DNA from: Rhodoblastus acidophilus | Lineage (GTDB): Bacteria; Pseudomonadota; Alphaproteobacteria; Rhizobiales; Beijerinckiaceae | Assembly: GCF_009720655.1 (NCBI RefSeq) | Contig: NZ_WNKS01000002.1 | Span: 1-64,000, forward strand | DNA length: 64,000 nucleotides | Direction of reading: 5' to 3' | Shown here: positions 8,117-15,374 of the stretch, piece by piece | Position numbering within the stretch: position 1 is the stretch's first letter | Layout of the letters: each line of letters opens with the position of its first letter | The notes under the pieces: model-generated | What the model was told of the DNA's origin: nothing | What the model saw: only the letters and a program-made list of their open reading frames with translations | Databases searched by the model: none | Program-made: the position numbers and the translations under genes

Positions 8117-8952
8117 GCGCGCTTCTGGAGGCGCGGAGCCTCACATATGCCTATCCCGGCGGCGTTCTCGCGCTTGCGGGCCTCGACCTGTCGGTGTCCC
8201 GGGGGCGCAAGCTGGGGATTCTCGGTCCCAACGGCGCCGGCAAAACCACCTTGCTCCTGCATCTCAACGGCACTCTGCGGCCCGCCTCCGGCGAAATCCG
8301 TTTCGACGGGCGGACGGTTGGTTACGGGCGCGAGGCGCTAATCGCGTGGCGGCGGCGCGTCGGCCTCGTTCTTCAGGACGCCGATGACCAGCTTTTCGCG
8401 GCGAGCGTCGCGGAGGATGTTTCGTTCGGTCCGCTCAACCTCGGGCTGACCGATGAGGAAACGCGCCAGCGCGTGAGGGAAGCGCTTGCGGCGCTGGAGA
8501 TCGCGGATTTGGCAGATCGTCCGACCCATATGCTGTCGTTTGGACAGAAAAAGCGCGCGGCCATCGCTGGCGCGATCGCCATGCGCCCCGAGATCCTGCT
8601 GCTTGACGAACCGACCGCCGGACTCGATCGCCAAGGCGCGGCGCTCCTGCTCAACGAGCTGAAACGCCTGTCAGAAGCGGGAACAACCCTGGTCTTCACG
8701 ACTCACAACGTCGATCTGGCCTGGGCGTTCGCGGACGAAACGGCGCTGTTCAGCGAGGGACGCGTCATTGCACAGGGAGAGACCTCTGACGTGCTCTCAA
8801 ATCCCTCCGTGCTGGCTCAAGCGCAATTGCAGCCGCCGCTTCTCGTCCGTCTGGGCATGGTGTTAAGAGACAAGGGCTTGCTTCAAGGAGAGGCTGGCCT
8901 GCCGCGCGACGAGGCGCAGCTGTTGGCGATGGTCGGCATCGGGCGACGCTGA
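8113..8952 (+). CDS. cbiO: CbiO, ATPase component of the cobalt ECF transporter
   Basis: A 279-residue ABC ATPase with Walker A GPNGAGKT (38-45), Q-loop VLQDADDQLFA, signature LSFGQKKRAAIAGA, Walker [13 protein letters not shown] and the switch His in FTTHNVDL. The C-terminal extension of about 70 residues is typical of CbiO and lacks the His-rich tail found on NikO. The ATG at 8113 is chosen because it couples to the cbiQ stop; the same frame stays open further upstream. This is the last gene of the riboswitch-controlled operon and converges on csp. Confidence 0.93.
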   Translation: MSALLEARSLTYAYPGGVLALAGLDLSVSRGRKLGILGPNGAGKTTLLLHLNGTLRPASGEIRFDGRTVGYGREALIAWRRRVGLVLQDADDQLFAASVAEDVSFGPLNLGLTDEETRQRVREALAALEIADLADRPTHMLSFGQKKRAAIAGAIAMRPEILLLDEPTAGLDRQGAALLLNELKRLSEAGTTLVFTTHNVDLAWAFADETALFSEGRVIAQGETSDVLSNPSVLAQAQLQPPLLVRLGMVLRDKGLLQGEAGLPRDEAQLLAMVGIGRR

Positions 8953-9003
8953 CCCACGACCTTGCGCAGGCTGACGTTCTGCGCGCCAGCCCCGGATGCG
9001 TGA

Positions 9004-9309
9004 TCAGGCTGAAATCTTCCGGCACTCGTCCGCGCAGGTCTTGCAGGACTCGGCGCAATCCTTGCACTCGGCCGGATATTTCTCGCATTCCTTCTGGCAC
9101 GCGGCGCAAATCTCCGCTGTTGCCTTGGCGAAAGCCGGGACCTGCGGAGAGTTCACAGCCGCCAACGCCTGAAGCGCGTCGCAGGCCGCGACGACCTGGT
9201 ATGCGGTGTTGACGCAACCGGTCATGGAATAATCCTTCATCGCCATGCCGATGCAATGGCGCAAGCATTCGTTGGCGGTCACGACGCAATGGCCGCAACT
9301 CTCCCGCAA
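9004..9309 (-). CDS. Csp-type four-helix-bundle copper-storage protein (DUF326-like)
   Basis: About 101 residues with 14 Cys: positions 5, 8, 15, 19, 32, 43, 68, 71, 75, 82, 85, 89, 92 and 96. They are arranged as CxxC and CxxxC pairs on predicted amphipathic helices (CVVTANECLRHC, ICAACQKECEKYPAECKDC). This is the hallmark of the Csp family, first characterised in Methylosinus trichosporium, where a Cys-lined four-helix bundle stores many Cu(I) ions. The only in-frame start is TTG at 9307-9309. An upstream frame with ATG (9337-9339) is offset by one frame, so the true N-terminus is uncertain. No signal peptide is seen, suggesting a cytosolic form or a lost leader. It is divergent from the small secreted protein at 9450. 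Confidence 0.85.
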   Translation of the reverse strand: MRESCGHCVVTANECLRHCIGMAMKDYSMTGCVNTAYQVVAACDALQALAAVNSPQVPAFAKATAEICAACQKECEKYPAECKDCAESCKTCADECRKISA

Positions 9310-9395
9310 GACCTGTATTTTGACGAATACATGGAATTCTCCATTTCATTTCTGCGAGGGCCGTCTGGTCGGCGCCGGCGGGTTCGATTGACGGA

Positions 9396-9409
9396 TTGAT
9401 CCGGGGCAA
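9396..9409. promoter_or_regulatory. Fnr/FixK-like box between csp and the first DUF2946-like gene
   Basis: TTGATCCGGGGCAA matches TTGA-N6-TCAA at seven of eight half-site positions. It lies in the divergent intergenic region, 41 bp before ATG 9450 and 87 bp before the csp start. A better copy lies at 10734. Assignment is by motif only. Confidence 0.45.
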
Positions 9410-9449
9410 TTAACACCGTTACCGTACTGGATCCGGAACAGGGCCTGTG

Positions 9450-9836
9450 ATGGCCAATTTGCGCAATTTGAAGTGGAAAACGATGATCGCGGCGCTCTAC
9501 GTCGTGACCGCCCTTCTGCTTGGTTTCGCACATGCCCATTCAAGCGCCACTCCGTCATTTCGAGTTGTGGCCACGCTCAGTCTGCCCGGTGGAGCGGCGG
9601 TTCCGATTTGTGGCGGGAGCCCATCGGATCGCGACGGTTCGAAGGCTCCAGCGCATACGGGTTCGGGTGTGTGCGACGCCTGCATGCTGACCGCCGCGCC
9701 CGGCGCGATACCTGAACCGCCATCTCTTACGACCGCGCCTGATCGCTTCGTGAGGCTGACGATCAGCCGCAACCTTGCGACCACAGCGAAGAGTTTCGCG
9801 CTCTCCCCACAATCCCGCGGGCCTCCGCAAGCCTGA
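9450..9836 (+). CDS. Small secreted CxxC protein, DUF2946-like
   Basis: 128 residues from ATG 9450 (an upstream GTG at 9447 is also possible; an AGGG Shine-Dalgarno favours the ATG). An N-terminal hydrophobic helix (about 8-28) ends FAHAHSS, giving a probable signal peptide. The mature part holds PICGGSPSD, then a CDAC motif in GVCDACMLTAAPG, and ends SRGPPQA. The CxxC followed by an APG segment and a terminal R-x-P-P are features I associate with DUF2946, a family of unknown function often found beside copper receptors. A second member lies at 10781. A metal-binding role is inference. Confidence 0.65.
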   Translation: MANLRNLKWKTMIAALYVVTALLLGFAHAHSSATPSFRVVATLSLPGGAAVPICGGSPSDRDGSKAPAHTGSGVCDACMLTAAPGAIPEPPSLTTAPDRFVRLTISRNLATTAKSFALSPQSRGPPQA

Positions 9837-9907
9837 CCGACGGAGCCGACGCCGCGCCGCGGCGTTTTTTCGCGCGCTCGCCGCGCCCGTTCGCTCGTGG
9901 GATTGTC

Positions 9908-10609
9908 ATGCCTATTGTGGAAACATGTTCGCTTGCCGGCGATCGCTCGCCCGGCCTCGCTTTGCTTGATGCACACAACGCGCAACTCTTCATCGCGCCA
10001 AGTCCATTCGCGCGAGAAACCGCCGCCCTTGCCGCGCCGCCGCCGGTTGGAAGCCGACAGCTGGCCCCGCGCGAAAAGCTTTTCGCGCAGGGCGACGCCG
10101 CCGAACAGGTCTTCGACGTCGTCGAGGGATCGGCGATGATCCTGCGCGAATTGTCTCGTGGACAGCGACAGATCGTTGACATCGCCGGCCCCGGGCGCGT
10201 CGTCGGGTTCTGCGTCGGCGAGCGCCACGACTGCACGGCCGTGACGCTCACGTCCTGTGTCGTTCGGGCGCGGGCGCGCCAACCCGGCGCCGAAGATGTC
10301 TACATGCTCGCGGAAATCCAGCGCCTGCGCGATCTCGCCGCGCTCTTGGGGCGCAAGACGGCGATGGAGCGGCTGGCGACCTTTTTGATGGAGATGATCG
10401 GCGACGATTTCGACTTCGACAAACCGCTCGATTTTCCTGTCTGCCGTCAGGAAATCGCCGACTACCTCGGTCTTGTCATTGAAACAGTTAGCCGCAATTT
10501 CGTTGCGCTGAGACGGCGCGGCGTCATCGAGCCGGCCAGTCGGGAGAGTGTCTATATCCTTGATTCCTGTGCGCTGAGCCTGATCGCGGCGGGTCTTGCG
10601 CGCGACTGA
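9908..10609 (+). CDS. Crp/Fnr-family transcriptional regulator
   Basis: 233 residues: a cyclic-nucleotide-binding-type sensor fold (about 50-140, with LFAQGDAAEQVFDVVEGSA), a dimerisation helix (about 140-165) and a helix-turn-helix (about 180-208, CRQEIADYLGLVIETVSRNF). The recognition helix carries E193-xx-S196-R197, the residues by which Fnr/FixK proteins read TTGA half-sites; matching boxes flank the gene. It lacks the N-terminal Cys cluster that binds 4Fe-4S in Fnr (only C7), but has C102, C109 and C117 in the sensor domain and C180 beside the HTH. The signal it senses is unknown. It sits inside the presumed copper module and is its likely regulator. Confidence 0.85.
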   Translation: MPIVETCSLAGDRSPGLALLDAHNAQLFIAPSPFARETAALAAPPPVGSRQLAPREKLFAQGDAAEQVFDVVEGSAMILRELSRGQRQIVDIAGPGRVVGFCVGERHDCTAVTLTSCVVRARARQPGAEDVYMLAEIQRLRDLAALLGRKTAMERLATFLMEMIGDDFDFDKPLDFPVCRQEIADYLGLVIETVSRNFVALRRRGVIEPASRESVYILDSCALSLIAAGLARD

Positions 10610-10733
10610 GCGCGCTGGTTTGCCGGGGCGATGAGAGGCGCGAAGGGGCGTTCGGCCCACGAGTCCGGCAAAATTGTCACATCGTTCGGGAATCGCGCCC
10701 TAAATGCTTCCCGCTTGATCCGAGGCGTGGACC

Positions 10734-10747
10734 TTGATCCCGGTCAA
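10734..10747. promoter_or_regulatory. Perfect Fnr/FixK box upstream of the DUF2946-TonB receptor operon
   Basis: TTGATCCCGGTCAA matches the TTGA-N6-TCAA palindrome exactly. It ends 33 bp before ATG 10781 and 125 bp after the regulator gene. Its position suits direct regulation of the downstream pair by the adjacent Crp/Fnr protein. Confidence 0.6.
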
Positions 10748-10780
10748 ATGTTAACGCTTGTTTAAATTCGGGGCGGTGGC

Positions 10781-11152
10781 ATGAGCCTGCGGCGGACCCT
10801 GGCGGTCCTTCCAATCTTTCTAGCGGCGTTGCTGGTGCAGATTTATGCGCCGGTGGGGTCGAGTCTGGCCATCGGTCGGGCGCAGAAGGCGGAAGTGGAG
10901 GTCGCTCCGCCTTGCTCCATGCACGCGCATCACGCGTCGGAATCGAAACGCGCGTCGCATCCGCCTGGCGCGGCCTGCGGTCTTTGCGAATTCGTGTTCT
11001 CCGGCGCGGCGGCGGTCGGCTACGCCGTTCCGGCTGTCGTCGTCCGCCCCGCCGATTTTCACCGCATCGCCTGGTTCCTCCCAGCCGGGCGCGTCGTGAC
11101 GCCGGCGCGCGGCGGGTCCACGCAGGCTCGCGCGCCGCCGATCGCAGGCTGA
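10781..11152 (+). CDS. Small secreted CxxC protein, DUF2946-like (second copy)
   Basis: 123 residues. A signal-like hydrophobic segment covers about 7-24. Then comes a His/Met-containing stretch (PPCSMHAHHAS), a CGLC motif in AACGLCEFVFSGAA, and a C-terminus TQARAPPIAG. The order (signal, His-rich, CxxC, hydrophobic stretch, terminal RxPP) parallels the protein at 9450 and the DUF2946 family. It lies 75 bp upstream of the TonB-dependent receptor and is probably co-transcribed with it from a promoter carrying a perfect FixK-type box. Function of the family is unknown; periplasmic copper handling is inferred from residues and context. Confidence 0.7.
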   Translation: MSLRRTLAVLPIFLAALLVQIYAPVGSSLAIGRAQKAEVEVAPPCSMHAHHASESKRASHPPGAACGLCEFVFSGAAAVGYAVPAVVVRPADFHRIAWFLPAGRVVTPARGGSTQARAPPIAG

Positions 11153-11227
11153 CCTCCCTTTTTCGCGATCACCGGGCGCGCGAAACGCGCGCGCCTGCCT
11201 TCCGTCAGCTTGTGAAAGCCTGAACTC

Positions 11228-13462
11228 ATGACCCGTCTTCCCACCCTGCTGCTCGCGGGCGTGTCGCTGCTGCCTGTCGCGGCGCACGCGCAAGTCCTGC
11301 CCGACGTCAATGTCGCGTCCGACCGCCTCGGCGCGCCGCTGGCCGCGCCGTCCGCCGCCGCGCCTCCGGCGGCTCTGTCCAGACCCGCCGCCCTCGTCAC
11401 GTCGCGCGAAATCGCCAATTTCACGCCGCGCACCAACGACACCGCGGAAATTCTCAGCAATATCGCGGGCGTGAGCGTCTATCAGGCCGGCGGCGTCTCC
11501 AGCCTGCCGGTGATCCACGGCCTCAACGACGACCGCAACACGGTCGTGCTCGGCGGCGTGCCGATTTCATCGGCTTGCGCCAATCACATGAACCCGCCGC
11601 TCTCCTATGTCGATCCCAGCGCGATTGGGCAGGTCGAGGTTTTTACGGTCAACACGCCCGTGAGCAAGGGCGGCGACGCCATCGGCGGCGCGATCCTGGT
11701 CACGCCGCGACCGCCCGTGTTCGCCACCGCGGGCGCGCCGACGCTCAAAGGGCCGGCGGCTGAATTCGCTCCGGGCCTGCTCGTTTCGGGTTCGATTTCG
11801 GGCTCGTACCGCTCCAATGGCGACGCCTTTGGCGTTGCCGGCCACATCGACATGGCGACGGAGCATTTCGCCCTGCAATATGACGGCGCCTGGAGCAAAT
11901 CCAACAATTACACGGCGGGCGGCGGCGCCACGGTCCCCTCGACGCTTTACGACGCCAACACGCACGCGGCCACCCTGTCCTATCGCAACGACGACCAGCT
12001 GATCTCGTTCCGCTATTCCCATCAGGCCATCCCCTATCAGGGTTTTCCCAATCAATGGATGGACATGATGGGAAACAACGCCAACACGTTCGATCTGTCC
12101 TGGAAGGGCGGCTTCGGCTGGGGCCGGATGGAGGCCAACGCCTATTATCACATCACCCAGCACTATATGAACAACCTCGCCGACAAGAACGGCGGCGTCA
12201 ACGCCTCGCCGACCACCGGCATGCCCATGTATGTCAACGGCCAGGATTTCGGTTACAAGGTCAAGGCGGAAATCGACCTCGGTCCGACCGACCTCGCGCG
12301 CGTCGGCAACGAATTGCACATGCAGCGCATGAACGAATGGTGGCCGCCGGTTCCGGGTACGGCGCCGATGATGTGCTGCCAAACCTTCGTCAATTTGAAC
12401 AACGCCCAGCGCAACGTGCTCTCCACCTATGCCGAATGGGAGCGGCGCTGGACCGGCCAATGGTCAACCTTGCTCGGCCTTCGCAACGATACGGTCTGGA
12501 CGAACACCGGGGACGTCCAGGGCTATTCGATGATGTATTTGCGCGGACTCGGCGGAATCCCGGGGGGCTTTGGCAGCTCCACCTATTTTAACGCACAGGA
12601 GCACGCCAAGACGTTCGTCAATTTCGATGTGACGGCTCTGGCGCGCTATGTCCCGAGCGCGACCTCCGGCTATGAGTTCGGCTATACGCTCAAACAGCGC
12701 GCCCCCAGCATTTACGAACTTTACGCATGGTCGACCAATTCCATGGCGGCGGCGATGATCGGCTGGTTCGGCGATGGCAACGGCTATGTCGGCAATCTCA
12801 ACCTCAAACCGGAAACCGCGCACACGCTGTCGGTCACCGGCCAGTGGAGCGACCCGACCCAAAAAGTCTGGAGCGCGAAGCTGACGCCCTATTACACCTA
12901 CGTCCAGAATTTTATTGACGTCAACAATCTCGGTCCCAGCATGATGGGCGGCAATCTGCTGCAATTCGCCAACCACGACGCCCAACTCGCCGGTTTCGAC
13001 CTGTCGGGACGGGCGCTGCTCCTGCCGGAAACCGCCATCGGCGACATTTCCGTCTCCGGCGTGGCGGGCTATGTCTACGGCCAGCGGACGGACGGTTATT
13101 ATCTGTACCACATGATGCCGATTTACGGGAAAGTCGCGCTGGAGGACGCGGTGGCGATCGGCGGCGGCCGGTTGACCGGCGCCTTCGAACTCCGCGCCGT
13201 CGCCGCCAAGACGGAGGTCGAAACGCTGCGCCTGGAGCCCTCGACCCCCGGTTTTGCCGTGATGAACCTGCGCGCGGCCTATGAATGGCAAAACCTGCGC
13301 TTCGACCTGGGCGTCGAAAACCTGGCCGACAAGCTTTATTATGAGCCGCTGGGCGGCATCGCCCTCAGCAATTACATCCAGTCCAACTACACGCAGCCCT
13401 GGGGCCAGCCTCTCGCGGCGAAAGGGCGCAGCGTTTTTGGCGCCATGACCGTCAAGTTCTGA
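11228..13462 (+). CDS. TonB-dependent outer-membrane receptor, OprC-like, probable copper uptake
   Basis: 744 residues with signal peptide (1-21), an N-terminal plug domain (about 50-170, with TAEILSNIAGVSVYQAGG and VEVFTVNTPVSKGGDAIGG) and a beta-barrel ending GAMTVKF. The plug holds SSACANHMNPPLSY, where C117 and M121 form the CxxxM motif that binds copper in Pseudomonas OprC; the barrel loops are rich in Met (WMDMMGN, TAPMMCCQTF, HMMPIYG). This supports copper as substrate. No tonB/exbBD genes are in the window. A stem-loop follows the gene. Confidence 0.85.
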   Translation: MTRLPTLLLAGVSLLPVAAHAQVLPDVNVASDRLGAPLAAPSAAAPPAALSRPAALVTSREIANFTPRTNDTAEILSNIAGVSVYQAGGVSSLPVIHGLNDDRNTVVLGGVPISSACANHMNPPLSYVDPSAIGQVEVFTVNTPVSKGGDAIGGAILVTPRPPVFATAGAPTLKGPAAEFAPGLLVSGSISGSYRSNGDAFGVAGHIDMATEHFALQYDGAWSKSNNYTAGGGATVPSTLYDANTHAATLSYRNDDQLISFRYSHQAIPYQGFPNQWMDMMGNNANTFDLSWKGGFGWGRMEANAYYHITQHYMNNLADKNGGVNASPTTGMPMYVNGQDFGYKVKAEIDLGPTDLARVGNELHMQRMNEWWPPVPGTAPMMCCQTFVNLNNAQRNVLSTYAEWERRWTGQWSTLLGLRNDTVWTNTGDVQGYSMMYLRGLGGIPGGFGSSTYFNAQEHAKTFVNFDVTALARYVPSATSGYEFGYTLKQRAPSIYELYAWSTNSMAAAMIGWFGDGNGYVGNLNLKPETAHTLSVTGQWSDPTQKVWSAKLTPYYTYVQNFIDVNNLGPSMMGGNLLQFANHDAQLAGFDLSGRALLLPETAIGDISVSGVAGYVYGQRTDGYYLYHMMPIYGKVALEDAVAIGGGRLTGAFELRAVAAKTEVETLRLEPSTPGFAVMNLRAAYEWQNLRFDLGVENLADKLYYEPLGGIALSNYIQSNYTQPWGQPLAAKGRSVFGAMTVKF

Positions 13463-13478
13463 GCGCTGCTTGCGCTGC

Positions 13479-13505
13479 GATGGCCGAAGTAAATCTTCGG
13501 CCATC
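13479..13505 (+). terminator. Stem-loop downstream of the TonB-dependent receptor
   Basis: GATGGCCGAAG (13479-13489) and CTTCGGCCATC (13495-13505) form a perfect 11-bp stem with a TAAAT loop, 16 bp after the receptor stop. There is no immediate T-run, so it may act as an imperfect terminator or an mRNA-stabilising hairpin. Confidence 0.55.
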
Positions 13506-13545
13506 GCCAAGCTGCCTTTCTTGTCGCTGCGCGCCGGACCGCTTG

Positions 13546-13635
13546 ATGTCCCTCACCCGCATCGCCGATCATCCGGCCAAGAAAATCGCCGATCTTCTGC
13601 CCTGGGGCGACGTCTTCCAGTCAAAGACCGCTTGA
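13546..13635 (+). mobile_element. 3' scrap of an IS66-family transposase gene
   Basis: A 29-codon frame reads MSLTRIADHPAKKIADLLPW and ends in TGA shortly after. It resembles the extreme C-terminus of IS66 TnpC (LTRIADHP..I..LLPW). It is on the same strand as the truncated IS66 body at the window start, which lacks exactly this end. The match is short, so confidence is moderate. Confidence 0.55.
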
Positions 13636-13854
13636 CCGGACGCTTACCCTTCGCCGCACACGATGAGATTTTCTCGAACATGAAGAAGGCCGGCACCAAC
13701 ATATCGACGGACGATTTCGAGAACCGCGTCGGCGTCGCCACGCGCAACGGCGATCAGGACGCCAACCCGCACGTGACGCAGGCCGCGCAGGCGTGGCGCA
13801 AGAACGACTACGAGCCGTTCAAGCAGGAAGCGATCGACATGGGCGTTCTAGGTA
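13636..13854 (+). other. Coding-like fragment of unknown origin
   Basis: About 70 codons stay open here and look like protein, not noise: EIFSNMKKAGTNISTDDFEN, then NPHVTQAAQAWRKNDYEP, then FKQEAIDMGV. There is no plausible complete gene; the segment is cut by IS66 debris on the left and by the convergent beta-helix gene on the right. It vaguely recalls large phage-encoded proteins, but I cannot name a family. Confidence 0.3.
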
Positions 13855-15177
13855 TCATTGCATGTGATGGGATGCCGTGCATGGCTTATGAATTCTGGAC
13901 ACCGTCGTCGCATCGGGGCCGGTCAGCGCGCCACAGCCGCCGATCGTGTTGAGGATGGCATTGTTGCGGATCACGGAATTCGGCGGAACTTCGCCGGTGA
14001 AACCGTACGCCGTGGTCCTCGTCGCCTGATTATCCAAAACGGTGTTGTTTTCGATGCGAATCCGTGGCCCAGTCGTCGCCAAGGTGAACCCGACGCCTAG
14101 CGTTCCGCCGGGGCCGGGGTTGAGGATCAGGTTCTCGGTAATTTCAAGTTCGCTGCTGGTCCCGCCGATCCTAAACCCCGGAGAGGCTGTTGCGCCGCCG
14201 ACGGCCGTCGAGGAATTGCCAGAAATTTTCGACCGCTCAAGAGCATTGAGGCTAAAATCACCCAAATGCGTCCCTCGCGTGTCGTTCCCATAGCACTTGT
14301 TGCCTGTGATCGTCACGTGGTAGTGATTGTTTGTACCCCCCCTACCCACAGACGCATCAATACACGACTTACCCATACCGTATATTTCATTATTCTTAAT
14401 AACGATATCGTGACTTAAATTCTGAGCTCCATTATCGTTGTATAGAGCAATACCTGAGACATACCCGTTCTTCAAGATACTGTCAGTTATGCCCGAGTTC
14501 CACACGCCTTTGTAAAAAACCCACGCTCCATCGTGGTCAATTCCCTCGATGTCGAGATGGCGCGCCCAGCAGTTATTGGTGCCTGCGGCCATTTCCGGGG
14601 AGTTATGCCCGTCGCGCATGACAATGCGTTCGAGCGTACATCCAGATACGCCGACGATATTCAACGGCCAATGCAGGACGTGCTGGATCGTAACGTCACG
14701 GACGACGACGTTTGACGCGGCAGGGCCAGAACTGATTCCTCCGGCGCTTGCCCTCGGCCAAACGGTGGCGTTTGCCCTATTTCCATCGATCACGCCGCTG
14801 CCGTCTATCGTTACGCCATCAGCGCCTGAGGCGATGTTGACAACAGTACGCATCGGCCCATCAGGGGCTTTGAGCGTGCCCTCGATCGTGAGGTGACTGG
14901 CTGACGGCAGCGACAGATTGTGAACCCGGCAGACCACACCTTTTGGGATCAACACTCGCGCGTTGCTCGCGGCGGCGGTGATGATGGCCTGCATCGCAAG
15001 CGAGTCGTCTGTCGCCCCGTCGCATTTCGGAGCAGCGTGGACGCCGTAGCCTTTCATGACATTCACGACGCGGGTCAGAGACGATGGAGCGCCGGTTGCC
15101 GCGCTCGCGCCGTCCACATCGGCGAACGAAGGGGTCGCGCACAACAGAAGCGCAAGGAAAGAAACTTTGATTTTCAT
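13855..15177 (-). CDS. Secreted right-handed parallel beta-helix protein
   Basis: 440 residues from ATG 15177 (chosen for its AGGGGGGC leader and because MKIKVSFLALLLCATPSFA is a clean signal peptide; an ATG 21 nt upstream is less likely). After a pectate-lyase-superfamily-like opening (VMKGYGVHAAPKCDGATDDS) there are repeated short beta-strand turns rich in Asn and Gly: NVVVRDVTIQHV, DIVIKNNEIYGMG, VTITGNKCYGND, LEITENLILN, IRIENNTVLDN, SVIRNNAIL. This is the stacked coil pattern of polysaccharide-acting or polysaccharide-binding beta-helices. No catalytic residues can be named. The centre of the gene is markedly A+T-rich for this genome, a sign of acquisition. Confidence 0.75.
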   Translation of the reverse strand: MKIKVSFLALLLCATPSFADVDGASAATGAPSSLTRVVNVMKGYGVHAAPKCDGATDDSLAMQAIITAAASNARVLIPKGVVCRVHNLSLPSASHLTIEGTLKAPDGPMRTVVNIASGADGVTIDGSGVIDGNRANATVWPRASAGGISSGPAASNVVVRDVTIQHVLHWPLNIVGVSGCTLERIVMRDGHNSPEMAAGTNNCWARHLDIEGIDHDGAWVFYKGVWNSGITDSILKNGYVSGIALYNDNGAQNLSHDIVIKNNEIYGMGKSCIDASVGRGGTNNHYHVTITGNKCYGNDTRGTHLGDFSLNALERSKISGNSSTAVGGATASPGFRIGGTSSELEITENLILNPGPGGTLGVGFTLATTGPRIRIENNTVLDNQATRTTAYGFTGEVPPNSVIRNNAILNTIGGCGALTGPDATTVSRIHKPCTASHHMQ

Positions 15178-15374
15178 GTCAGCCCCCCTGATGTGCATCT
15201 CCGCCTCAAACCGAGCTTACATTGTCCCTATGCCGCTTCGCATGATTTCATCGGGCGTCTTGTCGACGAGTATCGGTCGGCCGAGTGTATCCCTACTGGA
15301 ACCGACATCGCTTAGAAAAGCGCATGAGGCGTCTGCGGAATGTCAGCTATCGCTGGTTCTGGCGGGGCTATCCA

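Noticed and set aside
6934-8262. A 442-codon minus-strand frame across cbiM-cbiO.
   Set aside because: It covers the riboswitch-controlled cbi operon in antisense and shows no recognisable protein motif.
9908-10609. Classical oxygen-sensing Fnr.
   Set aside because: The N-terminal four-Cys pattern for a 4Fe-4S cluster is absent; only the DNA-recognition residues are Fnr-like.
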